From assembly GCF_002105155.1 (NCBI RefSeq), contig NW_019029021.1, positions 124,001 to 188,000 on the forward strand: a stretch of 64,000 bases of DNA, given 5' to 3'. The notes under the pieces were generated by a model. The model searched no databases. It worked only from the letters and a program-made list of their open reading frames with translations, and was not told the DNA's origin. The stretch comes from Lobosporangium transversale (Eukaryota > Mortierellomycota > Mortierellomycetes > Mortierellales > Mortierellaceae). Below are positions 1 to 10,395 of this stretch, piece by piece. Positions within the stretch are counted from its first letter, which is position 1; each line of letters starts with the position of its first letter. The position numbers and the translations under genes were made by a program.

Positions 1-52
1 TTAAGTGTCTATCTTTATCCATGATCACACTCCATCGACATCTCTTTGCAAC

Positions 53-1516
53 ATGGACAACCTTAAGCTAAACCCCTTACAGATCCCAGAAATCCTCTTA
101 CTCATTGCCGAGCTGCTCAACAAAAGGGACCTTCTGAACTGTATCCGCGTCTCCAAGGCTTTTCATAAAACTCTTATCAGCCTCATATGGAAGAAAATCA
201 CTGTCGGACAGGTAGGAGAACCAGGCAGCAAAGCAATACAGAAGCATAACGAATACATCGAAGAAATTACATTTGACGGCTACGGGTTTAATGACTCATT
301 CCCAGAGAAGTATGAGTCGCTACAGAGGCTTCAGTCCATCACATACAAAGGGTGGTGTTCATGGCCCAAACCGATCCACGCCATCAATCAGATCAAGGCC
401 CACAGCTCCATCATCACTAGCCTTTGCTTGAACGAATGTATTAAGTTTTCGTGTTCGTCAGAGCTCTGGGAGGCTTTATTGGAATGCATCAATCTCAGGC
501 ACTTGGAGGTTTATGACAAAGCTATTGATGTTGGAGCCGACCTATTCCTTCAAGTATGCAAGAGACTTGATCACTTGAAATTGTACGAAGTATCCATCCA
601 GCTACCTATCAACTTCTTTAGTAATGAGGACAGCGAGTATATTTTCCCAAACATACGCACACTGCGTATTTCGCATGTCCGAATAACCAACCCTCCGCAT
701 CCGTACAGCAAGTGGTATTGCCTCGGGATGTTAGTAAGGAATTGTCGAGCATTGCGTTCATTGCACATTGAGAGCTGGGACGAAAAAGATCAGTCAGACT
801 ACAGGGCATTCCTTCAGCACCCTTGGGCTCTGAATAACTTGTCAGATCTATGGTTCCGTGGGATGATAATAGAAGACAAGGATATGGCGGCAATTCTCAG
901 ACGGATGACAGGATTAAGGCAGTTAGGCCTCCCTTATGCTATATTCGATCAGCTCTCTTTGCAAGAGTTGCTAGCTGACAAGCAAGAAGTGATGGATAAT
1001 GGACAGCTAGTACGAAAGACAAGGCTTCTGAGGCTCTGTGAGACAGTTGAGACGTTAGTGTTCCATGCAGTGAGCGGAGAGAACAGCAGTATTATTCAGG
1101 CTATTTTATCAAATTGTCCACGATTGAAAACACTAGAAGGATCTAAAACTACAGTATCAGAGATTGTCGATGGAGCAGAATGGGTTTGTGCTGGATTGAC
1201 TCACTTGGATATTTATCTTGAGGCAGACATTGATCAAGAAACTGAAGAAGGCATGGCAAAGGCACGCATTGCGTTTAAGCAGCTTGGCAAGCTGACTCAG
1301 CTAGAATATCTTAGCCTAACACGGTGCTTTCTGAATCCTCCTAGTAGGACACTGGACATGAGATTAAGAGCAGGTCTGGATGAACTAGCCAATCTGAAGA
1401 GACTACATACACTAAGTTTCCTAAATGTTGACCAGCAGCGGATGCAACTTGAGGATACGACATGGATGGTGAACAACTGGCCAAATATTAAATACTTGGT
1501 TCTTGAAGTCGCATAA
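53..1516 (+). CDS. F-box/LRR-like protein, copy A (altered C-terminus)
   Basis: Predicted substrate-recognition subunit of an SCF ubiquitin ligase. The N-terminal 50 residues carry an F-box-like helix set (motif NPLQIPEILLLIAELL, then VSKAFHKTLISLIWKKI), followed by a leucine-rich-repeat-like body. I chose the ATG at 53 because every sibling in this window starts at the equivalent MDNLKLN; the frame is open to position 5 but without an ATG. The product is 487 residues. Compared with the sibling at 12886-14379, about 47 bp are missing near 1490, so the frame shifts and the protein ends in LVLEVA instead of the usual roughly 35-residue tail. The 5' flank lies outside the window. The F-box family call is fairly sure; the substrate is unknown. 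Confidence 0.8.
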   Translation: MDNLKLNPLQIPEILLLIAELLNKRDLLNCIRVSKAFHKTLISLIWKKITVGQVGEPGSKAIQKHNEYIEEITFDGYGFNDSFPEKYESLQRLQSITYKGWCSWPKPIHAINQIKAHSSIITSLCLNECIKFSCSSELWEALLECINLRHLEVYDKAIDVGADLFLQVCKRLDHLKLYEVSIQLPINFFSNEDSEYIFPNIRTLRISHVRITNPPHPYSKWYCLGMLVRNCRALRSLHIESWDEKDQSDYRAFLQHPWALNNLSDLWFRGMIIEDKDMAAILRRMTGLRQLGLPYAIFDQLSLQELLADKQEVMDNGQLVRKTRLLRLCETVETLVFHAVSGENSSIIQAILSNCPRLKTLEGSKTTVSEIVDGAEWVCAGLTHLDIYLEADIDQETEEGMAKARIAFKQLGKLTQLEYLSLTRCFLNPPSRTLDMRLRAGLDELANLKRLHTLSFLNVDQQRMQLEDTTWMVNNWPNIKYLVLEVA

Positions 1517-1559
1517 TATAGTTTTAAATAAATGAGAGCAATGACACATATAGCCTGGT

Positions 1560-1795
1560 ATGGAGAACAAGCGCCATAGCCATAAGGCTTCGAAGGCCTA
1601 CCACTGATGATTAGGACACCTTCGTGATAATGGTGACAAAGTAAAAAAAAAAAAAAAACGTTACATTTTGGCTACAATAGTGCCTGCTTTTTGCATCCCA
1701 TGGAGCTTTTTACACAATGCATTTGTCAAGTCTATTTAAAAGCGCTCTTCTAAAAGAGTTTTTCAAGCATTGTTTATGAGTGGGCTAGGGTCTTG
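1560..1795 (+). repeat. F-box 3'-flank repeat, copy 1
   Basis: This stretch downstream of F-box copy A (motif TTCGAAGGCCTACCAC, then a poly-A tract, then TGCATCCCATGGAGC) recurs downstream of copy E on the minus strand (about 10795-11040). Its first half recurs downstream of copy F (about 14385-14530). It shows that the duplicated unit includes the 3' flank, not only the coding region. Confidence 0.75.
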
Positions 1796-1872
1796 TTAGA
1801 GCTAATGAGCGTGTGGGGAAGATGGGCTGTTTTGTGGCCCATATGGGCATACTCGACTCCTGGATCTATAGA

Positions 1873-2051
1873 GAGTTTCCATACGAAAATTCTCAAATGG
1901 ACAACGCCGCATTGTGGTTTCTCCCTGATGGAATCCAACACTATAGAGCTTTCGTCATTATTAGAAGCTCTGTACAGCATGCGCGTCGGAAGTGCCTGGT
2001 AAACTGACAAAATACCCAGCAGGAATATTTGTCAAATGTTGAGACTCTCAC

Positions 2052-2088
<37 letters not shown>

Positions 2089-2105
2089 TTTTTTTTCGGA
2101 GGTAA
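1873..2105. repeat. Dispersed repeat, copy 1 (with 14826-15035)
   Basis: About 230 bp that align without obvious gaps for some 150 bp to 14826-15035 in the same orientation (shared words CAAATGGACAACGCC and TTAGAAGCTCTGTA). Both copies end in a T-rich tract. Short frames are open on both strands in both copies. Most differences change the amino acid in either frame, so I treat it as a non-coding dispersed repeat. Confidence 0.6.
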
Positions 2106-2760
2106 TTATGTAAGCCATAATTCAAAACTCAAGAGAATGTTTTGCATGGATTTATTATGTCTGCATCGTATATCACCAACTAGGGTCCTATTGCAGTCTT
2201 AAAAAAAAAAAAAAAGTTGTGTGAGTTCGTGGTTGTTCTTTATTCATTTACTTAATCTCCAAAGGAGACAAAATTGCCACGTTTTTTTTTATTATTTACA
2301 ATGTCATTGGACAGTGGGGTTTCTCGCGCGTAACTTTGTTTAAAGTTACAGGAACATTGTCAAAAATGCGATTAACATTTGGCGATGACGACTTGTAACG
2401 TTGAATAAAAAAAAAAACGAGACACTTTTTTTATGAAAAAGAAAACCTAATTTGTAAAGTTTCTCTAATATCCTTTAATGACAAGGAACAGCTCTGGAGA
2501 CAACCTCTTAATTGACAATAGGATGAGTTTCTGGGATGTGACATAGTAGACTAACATGACTAGAAACCGAAAGCGTCATAGGAGCTCTTTTTTTTTGATT
2601 TTGATTTGGTGGCTAATTATTTCTTCCCCCCACATCCATCTCCCACAAACTTGTCCGTCAACTTGACATTTGACCTTCTATCTTTGAATCTCGGAGGTAG
2701 CAGGTTGACATGAAAAGATAAGAGAGGTTTTTTTCTTTTCTTTTTTTTTTTTTTATTTTT
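2106..2760. other. Intergenic, no gene seen
   Basis: AT-rich spacer with several homopolymer runs (T near 2075-2096, A near 2202-2214, T near 2738-2754). The open frames here are products of these runs. From about 2763 the sequence becomes the outer, less conserved end of the left inverted-repeat arm. Confidence 0.6.
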
Positions 2761-3117
2761 TTTTATTGGCCAACAAGGGCCTGCATCATTGTCTAGGACA
2801 TACACACTCAGAAAATAGCTACAGAATATATCACATTACCTAGGAATGACCCCGTTACTCTCTCACTCCAACGTATGTACTCATGTTTCTTCAAAGAGTG
2901 CATCAAGACAAACGAATGGAAAGATCCAGCCTAGATTTCTTGCTTCCTCTGTCGGTCGATAGGAATCAAGTCAAAACTCTCTTCTCTGCAGCATAATCCA
3001 CGCCTAGTTTTTTTTTTGTAACATTTCCCAGATGTAAGAGTTTACAAGCTTCCAAGTGGCAAAATATATCTAAAGGACATATTGCAAGCTAGCTTATATT
3101 CACCAACTATTTGACCT

Positions 3118-3478
3118 GTGCTTCTAGTTCAAAGGATGACTCACAAAGCGGCCAGAGGTCCTAGCTACGGCATTGAGGACAGCAGAAAAAGAGGGATTCG
3201 ATGCCTCCCAACTACCAGATTGGCTCACATAGGAAGGAGATCATTGCAACTTTGGAGGCAATCAAATGTCAGTGGGGGCTCATATGAATTTGCTGTTACC
3301 AGGATTTGGGTTCTTGGAGATATCTTTTATGCACTATCAAAAGACATCAGTCCATGTCACATTGATGATGTGGTATGAATCGGTATCTCTGTCTTTGCTG
3401 ACGACTATCCCTGCCATCCTTGACAACTTCGACATCTTCAGCCACTTGCACTTCGACTTCAGAACCAATGTACATTGA
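3118..3478 (+). pseudogene. Unrecognised coding remnant (left arm)
   Basis: Two overlapping frames look like pieces of one protein broken by a frameshift. The first, 3118-3378, contains ARGPSYGIEDSRKRGI and HIGRRSLQLWRQSN; the second, 3266-3478, ends in HLHFDFRTNVH. Neither begins with a convincing ATG. I do not recognise the family. The composition (aromatic and charged residues, no low complexity) is protein-like rather than random. An identical copy lies at 10035-10395 on the minus strand in the other arm. Confidence 0.4.
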
Positions 3479-3819
3479 TCCAATGCTTATGCTTGAGAGT
3501 TCAAAGAGGTTTTGGGGAAATTCTAGTAGTTCCCTTCAGTATTATTGTCTAAAAGCCAGACAGTTTCCATACTACACTTTATAATATTTCTCCATCTTTT
3601 TCCTTTTTACTCAAAAACATAATTTCTTATCCTTTTGAGGAAGATGTATTTTCAATTATGATTGACACCCTGAGAGACGCAGTTACATGCACGTTTAGAG
3701 TTGGAAAGAGTGCGCAGTAGTTTCTGAAACTCAATTTCTCTGTCGACACAAATTCCGGCCACATCGTCGTCTTTTTTTTTTTTTTTTTTTTTTTTTTTTA
3801 TCGCTCCATCTCTCGCAGC

Positions 3820-5339
3820 ATGGACAACCTTAAGCTGAATCCCTTCGAGATCCCGGAAATCTTCTTACACATTGCCGAGCTGCTCGAGCAAAGAGACTTC
3901 TAAACTGTATCCACGTCTCCAAGGCTTTTCATAGAACTCTTATCGGACTCACTTGGAGGATAATCACAATCGGACAGGGAGGAGAACCTGACAGCAAAGC
4001 AGTGCATAAGCATAACGAATACATTGAAGAAATTACATTTGAAAGCTACAAGTTTAATAACTCATTTCCAGAGAGGCATGAGTCGTTACAGAGGCTTCAG
4101 TCCATCGCATACACATGGTGGTGTTCATGGCCCACACCAACCCGCCTTATCAATCAGATCAAGGCCCACAGCTCCATCATCACTAGCTTTCATGCAACCG
4201 AATGTATTGAGTATCCGCCAGAGCTCTGGAAGGTTTTGTTAGAATGCACCAACCTCAACCACTTGAATATTAATCGCAAAGATGTCGATGTTGGAGTTGA
4301 CTTATTCCTACAAGTCTACTAGGAACTTCGGCACTTGGAATTGGACCATGTAACCATTCACCAGCTCCCTGTCAATATTCTTAGTACAGAGCACAGTGAA
4401 TATATTTTCTCAAATAAACACACACTCCGTATTGACCATGTCAGGATAGCCGACCTTCTGCATTCGTACAGCGACTGGTATTGCCTCGGGATGTAAGCAA
4501 GGAGCTGCCCAGCATTGTGTTCACTGGACATTAAGGGTCACAGCCGAGATGAAGGAGACTTCTACAAGGTAGCGCTCCTTCAGCATCCTTGGACTCTGAA
4601 TAATCTGTCAGACCTACGTGCCTATATCACAATCGAGGGCGAGGATATAGCAACGCTTCTTAGACGGATGAGTGAACTAAAATGGCTATGCCTCCCTAAG
4701 TGTAAATTCGGTCAGCTCTCTTTGCAGGAGTTGCTAGCTGACAAGCAAGAAGTGATGGATAATGGACAACTAGTACGAAAGACAAGGCTTTGGAGGCTTT
4801 GTGAGACAGTTGAGACGCTGGTATTCGTGATAAATAGCGGTATTGGTGGCCAGACTATTTTATCAAAATGCCCACGACTGAAAATACTGGATGGATTTGT
4901 AATTACAGTATCAGAGATTGTCGATGGAACAGAATGGGTTTGTACTAGGTTAACTCGCTTGAATATCTATCTTGAGGCAGATATTGATCAGGAGACTGAG
5001 GGAGGGATGGCAAAGGCACGTATTGCGTTTAGACAACTAGGTAAACTGACTCGGCTTGAAAGTCTTGACCTAACAGGATGGGACCCAAGGAGTCTAGATA
5101 GACGGAGACTGGACATGAGATTAAGAGCAGGTCTGGATGAACTAGCCAATCTGAAGAGACTAAATTGGCTAAGCTTCAGATTTGATCGCTGCCAGCGAAT
5201 ATAGCTTGAGGATGCGACATGGATGATGAACAACAGGCCAAAGATCAGAGGTGTGGGTGGTGTTCTGAACGGTGAGGAAGAGACAGCTGCTTTGCTGAAA
5301 GGGCTCCTTAAATCACATAACATATCCAATAGAAGATAG
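3820..5339 (+). pseudogene. F-box/LRR-like pseudogene, copy B (left arm)
   Basis: Homologous to the open F-box genes over its full length, from MDNLKLNP to the SHNISNRR tail. Four lesions are visible: a one-base deletion near 3898 that gives TAA at 3901-3903 (codon 28), TAG at 4320-4322, TAA at 4494-4496, and TAG at 5202-5204 where siblings have CAG (RMQLED becomes RI-stop-LED). A 28-nt T tract ends about 20 bp before the ATG, as in copy F. The mirror copy D carries the same lesions, so they predate or were spread by the arm duplication. Confidence 0.9.
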
Positions 5340-5932
5340 AATATAGAGGAAAGTATTACCAGGTCATACCCTGATATAGAGACAGAGATCTTATACATAG
5401 ATCTTATAGTGCACATCTACTTCCTGATAACTGTAACGAGTAGTGCAGCAACTTGGTTTTCTGCAAAGAAATGACATGATGGTTTAGCTGAAGAGGTAGC
5501 TGAATCTCGCCTCTGTTTGATTTCTCCTTTTTCTCTTATACAATTCTTTTCACAGCGTTGAGGTAGAGTATATGTAATGCTTACTGGAATTCAATCTCAC
5601 TTTTGACCTACAGTCCACGCTTGATTTAATGAAAAAATAATAGCCGCACATTTATTTGGCAGCCTCCTTAAGTGAAATGTCATAGCTGTGAAAGATTCAA
5701 AGAGTGGCACCTTGTCCCTCTCCTTTTAGGCTGCACTTTGGATAGTTTCTGCAACGGTAATGCCTTGGATCTATATATTTTTACTGCTGTGGTGGCTCTT
5801 ATCATTATTTAGATCGAATAGCAGCTATCAGGATATATGTATGCACTAAAAGGTCCATGTGTAAGATCTCTGTCTCTATATCAAGGTATAATGTGATAAC
5901 GCCCTCCTATTCTTCTATTATCTATCAGTATA
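5340..5932. other. Spacer between inverted-repeat arm and copy C
   Basis: This stretch holds the inner, diverged part of the left arm (to about 5705), a small foldback element (5659-5734), and the 3' flank of F-box copy C (about 5735-5932). The last recurs in the same orientation at about 7975-8175 beside copy D, and in part near 18940-19040. I see no gene. Confidence 0.6.
5659..5734. repeat. Small foldback element, copy 1
   Basis: About 76 bp bounded by inverted ends (GCAGCCTCCTTAAG at the left, AGGCTGC at the right). The same element, reverse-complemented and slightly shorter, lies at 7581-7645. It may be a very small MITE or a hairpin that helped arm formation. Confidence 0.45.
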
Positions 5933-7453
5933 TCAGTAAATGCATATGTCATGCGATTCAAAGAACTCTTCCAGCAAAGCAGCTGCATCTTCCTCGCCGT
6001 TCAGAACACCATGCACGCCTCTAATCCTTGGCCAATTGTTCACCATCCATGTCGCATCCTCAAGCTGCATTCGCTGCTGATCATCACCTTCAACCTTTAG
6101 CGTTTCTAGTCTCTTCAGATTGGCTAGTTCATTCAGGCCCGTTCGTAGTCTCAAATCCAGTGTCCGTCCGCCTCTATACTTTGAGTACAATGTTAGGTCA
6201 AGATATTCTAGTCGGATCAGCTTGCCAAGCTGCTTAAACGCAATACGTGTCTTTGCCATCCCTTCTTCAGTCTCTTCATCAATATCTGCCTCAAGAGTGA
6301 TACTCAAGCGAGTCAATCCACTACAAACCCATTCTGCTCCATTGACAATCTCTGATACTGTAGTTTTAGGTCCTTCTAGTCTTTTCAGCCGTGGACAATT
6401 TGATAAAATAGCCTGAGCAACACTGCTATCTCCACCGAGCACTAACGTCTCAACTGTCTCACAGAGCCTCCAAAGCCTTGTCTTCTGTACTAGCTGTCCA
6501 TTATTCATCACTTCTTGCCTGTTAGCTAGCAACTCCTGCAAAGAGAGCTGATCGAATCTACCATAAGGGAGGTCTAACTGCCTTAATCCTGTCATCCGTC
6601 CAAGAATTGCCGCCATATCCTTGTCTTCTATTATCTCACAGGAACATAGATCTGACAAGTTATTCAGAGCCCAAGGGTGCTGAAGGAATACCCTGTAGAA
6701 GTCTGACTGATCTTCTTCGTCCCAGCTCTCAATGTCCAATGAACGCAATGCTCGACAATTCCTTACTAACATCCCGAGGCAATACCAGCTGCTGTACGGA
6801 TGCGGAGGGTTGGTTATCCTGAGATCCGAAATACACAGTGTGTGTATGTTTGGGAAAATATACTCGCTGTCCTCATTACTAAAGAAGTTGATAGGTAGCT
6901 GGATGGACACATCTTCCAATTTCAAGTGCTCAAGTTTCTTGCATACTTGAAGGAATAGGTCGGCTCCAACATCAATAACTTTGTCATAAACCTCCAAGTG
7001 CCTGAGATTGATGCATTCCAATAAAGCCAGCCAGAGCTCTGACGAACACGAAAACTTAATATTTTCGTTCAAGCAAAGGCTAGTGATGATGGAGCTATAA
7101 GCCTTGATATGGTTGAAAAGGTGAATTGGTTTTGGTTTGGGCCAATTACATCCTCTCCCAAATACGATAGACTTGAGTCCCTGCAGTGATCCATACTTCT
7201 TTGGGAAAGAAGCCTTAAAGGTGTAAGACTCAAATGTTATCTCTTCAATGTATTCCTTGTGCTTCTGTACTGCTTTACTATTAGGATCTCCTTGCCGTCT
7301 GACAGTGATTTTCCTCCATATGAGGCTGATAAGAGTTTTATGAAAAGCCTTGGAGACGCAGATACAGTTTAGAAGGTCGCTTCGCTCGAGCAGCTCAGCA
7401 ATGAGTAAGAGGATTTCTGGAATCTGTAAGGGATTCAGCTTAAGGTTGTCCAT
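5933..7453 (-). CDS. F-box/LRR-like protein, copy C
   Basis: Open reading frame of 506 residues from the ATG at 7453, matching the MDNLKLN start of the siblings. The F-box lies in about residues 5-50 (ELLERSDLLNCICVSKAF), with an LRR-like body and a complete tail (LLEEFFESHDICIY). Predicted SCF adaptor. It sits in the loop of the large inverted repeat. The protein is a mosaic: roughly residues 1-270 are near identical to copy E, while the block containing KTTVSEIVNGAEWVC matches copy F. This suggests recombination or gene conversion among siblings. The 5' flank is shared with copy E up to about 7524. Confidence 0.85.
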   Translation of the reverse strand: MDNLKLNPLQIPEILLLIAELLERSDLLNCICVSKAFHKTLISLIWRKITVRRQGDPNSKAVQKHKEYIEEITFESYTFKASFPKKYGSLQGLKSIVFGRGCNWPKPKPIHLFNHIKAYSSIITSLCLNENIKFSCSSELWLALLECINLRHLEVYDKVIDVGADLFLQVCKKLEHLKLEDVSIQLPINFFSNEDSEYIFPNIHTLCISDLRITNPPHPYSSWYCLGMLVRNCRALRSLDIESWDEEDQSDFYRVFLQHPWALNNLSDLCSCEIIEDKDMAAILGRMTGLRQLDLPYGRFDQLSLQELLANRQEVMNNGQLVQKTRLWRLCETVETLVLGGDSSVAQAILSNCPRLKRLEGPKTTVSEIVNGAEWVCSGLTRLSITLEADIDEETEEGMAKTRIAFKQLGKLIRLEYLDLTLYSKYRGGRTLDLRLRTGLNELANLKRLETLKVEGDDQQRMQLEDATWMVNNWPRIRGVHGVLNGEEDAAALLEEFFESHDICIY

Positions 7454-8173
7454 GTTGCGAAGAAACAAAGTCGATGGAGTGAGAAAAACAAATGTGGCTG
7501 GATTTTACAGTCCACGCTTGATTTCAAGACAAATCTATCCTATCCAAAAAGCGCGAAATAAATCGTCACTAAAATAATTAGCAACCTCCCTAAAAGTGAA
7601 GGGACAAATCTTTCACATTTATGACATTTCCCTTAAGGAGGCTGCCAAATAAATGTGCGGCTATTATTTTTTCAAATTGGATAGAATACTGTATTCATTT
7701 CTACGCTTGATTTTAAGTCAGGTTTATACGTCAAAAGCGAGATTGAATTCCACTAACCATTGCATCTACTTTATCTCAACGTTGTGAAAAGAATCGTTTA
7801 AGAGAAAGGAGCAATAGCAAGAAAAAGAAGAAGGACGAATCAAACAAAGACGAGATTCAGTTATCCCTTCATCTAAACCTACAGTAGATCAAGTTGCTGC
7901 ACTACTCGTTGGGCAGCAAAATAAAGGCCCTATTTTGAGACAAACCCATGCTGCGCATAGGCTATCCAAGTTGGGGAGATGTTCTCCACTTTTGGATAGT
8001 TTCTGCAATGGCAATGCTTTGCGCATATGTTCATTACTGTGGCGACTCTTATCACCTTCATTATCATTTAGGTCGAATAACAGTTATCAGGAAGTAGATG
8101 TGCACTATAAGATCTATGTATAAGATCTCTGTCTCTATACCAGGGTATGACCTGATCATACTTTCCTTTATAT
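7454..8173. other. Spacer between copies C and D
   Basis: Promoter side of copy C, then the foldback element (7581-7645), then the inner diverged part of the right arm. The part from about 7740 to 8065 recurs at 18715-19040 in the same orientation. No gene seen. Confidence 0.6.
7581..7645. repeat. Small foldback element, copy 2
   Basis: About 65 bp with imperfect inverted ends of some 24 bp (GCAACCTCCCTAAAAGTGAA against the complement of CCCTTAAGGAGGCTGC). It mirrors 5659-5734 and marks the inner edge of the right arm. Confidence 0.45.
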
Positions 8174-9693
8174 TTATTGTCTATTGGATATACTATGCGA
8201 TTCAAAGAACTCTTTCAGCAAAGCAGCTGTCTCTTCCTCACCGTTCAGAACACCACCCACACCTCTGATCTTTGGCCTGTTGTTCATCATCCATGTCGCA
8301 TCCTCAAGCTATATTCGCTGGCAGCGATCAAATCTGAAGCTTAGCCAATTTAGTCTCTTCAGATTGGCTAGTTCATCCAGACCTGCTCTTAATCTCATGT
8401 CCAGTCTCCGTCTATCTAGACTCCTTGGGTCCCATCCTGTTAGGTCAAGACTTTCAAGCCGAGTCAGTTTACCTAGTTGTCTAAACGCAATACGTGCCTT
8501 TGCCATCCCTCCCTCAGTCTCCTGATCAATATCTGCCTCAAGATAGATATTCAAGCGAGTTAACCTAGTACAAACCCATTCTGTTCCATCGACAATCTCT
8601 GATACTGTAATTACAAATCCATCCAGTATTTTCAGTCGTGGGCATTTTGATAAAATAGTCTGGCCACCAATACCGCTATTTATCACGAATACCAGCGTCT
8701 CAACTGTCTCACAAAGCCTCCAAAGCCTTGTCTTTCGTACTAGTTGTCCATTATCCATCACTTCTTGCTTGTCAGCTAGCAACTCCTGCAAAGAGAGCTG
8801 ACCGAATTTACACTTAGGGAGGCATAGCCATTTTAGTTCACTCATCCGTCTAAGAAGCGTTGCTATATCCTCGCCCTCGATTGTGATATAGGCACGTAGG
8901 TCTGACAGATTATTCAGAGTCCAAGGATGCTGAAGGAGCGCTACCTTGTAGAAGTCTCCTTCATCTCGGCTGTGACCCTTAATGTCCAGTGAACACAATG
9001 CTGGGCAGCTCCTTGCTTACATCCCGAGGCAATACCAGTCGCTGTACGAATGCAGAAGGTCGGCTATCCTGACATGGTCAATACGGAGTGTGTGTTTATT
9101 TGAGAAAATATATTCACTGTGCTCTGTACTAAGAATATTGACAGGGAGCTGGTGAATGGTTACATGGTCCAATTCCAAGTGCCGAAGTTCCTAGTAGACT
9201 TGTAGGAATAAGTCAACTCCAACATCGACATCTTTGCGATTAATATTCAAGTGGTTGAGGTTGGTGCATTCTAACAAAACCTTCCAGAGCTCTGGCGGAT
9301 ACTCAATACATTCGGTTGCATGAAAGCTAGTGATGATGGAGCTGTGGGCCTTGATCTGATTGATAAGGCGGGTTGGTGTGGGCCATGAACACCACCATGT
9401 GTATGCGATGGACTGAAGCCTCTGTAACGACTCATGCCTCTCTGGAAATGAGTTATTAAACTTGTAGCTTTCAAATGTAATTTCTTCAATGTATTCGTTA
9501 TGCTTATGCACTGCTTTGCTGTCAGGTTCTCCTCCCTGTCCGATTGTGATTATCCTCCAAGTGAGTCCGATAAGAGTTCTATGAAAAGCCTTGGAGACGT
9601 GGATACAGTTTAGAAGTCTCTTTGCTCGAGCAGCTCGGCAATGTGTAAGAAGATTTCCGGGATCTCGAAGGGATTCAGCTTAAGGTTGTCCAT
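8174..9693 (-). pseudogene. F-box/LRR-like pseudogene, copy D (right arm)
   Basis: Mirror image of copy B with the same one-base deletion and the same three nonsense codons. The segment 8309-8998 encodes the same 229 residues as 4515-5204. Only the last 13 or so codons differ: copy D ends FFESHSISNRQ, which looks closer to the open copy C tail than copy B does. That places the recombination boundary near 8211. Confidence 0.9.
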
Positions 9694-10034
9694 GCTGCGA
9701 GAGATGGAGCGATAAAAAAAAAAAAAAAAAAAAAAAAAAAAGACGACGATGTGGCCGGAATTTGTGTCGACAGAGAAATTGAGTTTCAGAAACTACTGCG
9801 CACTCTTTCCAACTCTAAACGTGCATGTAACTGCGTCTCTCAGGGTGTCAATCATAATTGAAAATACATCTTCCTCAAAAGGATAAGAAATTATGTTTTT
9901 GAGTAAAAAGGAAAAAGATGGAGAAATATTATAAAGTGTAGTATGGAAACTGTCTGGCTTTTAGACAATAATACTGAAGGGAACTACTAGAATTTCCCCA
10001 AAACCTCTTTGAACTCTCAAGCATAAGCATTGGA

Positions 10035-10395
10035 TCAATGTACATTGGTTCTGAAGTCGAAGTGCAAGTGGCTGAAGATGTCGAAGTTGTCAAGGATGGC
10101 AGGGATAGTCGTCAGCAAAGACAGAGATACCGATTCATACCACATCATCAATGTGACATGGACTGATGTCTTTTGATAGTGCATAAAAGATATCTCCAAG
10201 AACCCAAATCCTGGTAACAGCAAATTCATATGAGCCCCCACTGACATTTGATTGCCTCCAAAGTTGCAATGATCTCCTTCCTATGTGAGCCAATCTGGTA
10301 GTTGGGAGGCATCGAATCCCTCTTTTTCTGCTGTCCTCAATGCCGTAGCTAGGACCTCTGGCCGCTTTGTGAGTCATCCTTTGAACTAGAAGCAC
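10035..10395 (-). pseudogene. Unrecognised coding remnant (right arm)
   Basis: Identical mirror copy of the remnant at 3118-3478, with the same two overlapping frames and the same break between them. Its family is not recognised. Confidence 0.4.

Larger units (their letters stand above)
2763..5705 (+). repeat. Left arm of a large inverted repeat
   Basis: This arm is the reverse complement of 7600-10751. The core, 3018-5301 against 8212-10495, was identical at every stretch I compared (mirror coordinates sum to 13513), including a 28-nt poly-T tract. The outer part, 2763-3007, shows scattered differences, for example position 2888. The inner part, 5302-5705, is clearly diverged with indels. 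The arm holds an F-box pseudogene and an unrecognised coding remnant. Confidence 0.9.

Noticed and set aside
1774-2010. Minus-strand and plus-strand frames shared with 14765-14965
   Set aside because: Both copies stay open, but most differences change amino acids in either frame and no start codon is conserved, so a repeat is more likely than a gene.
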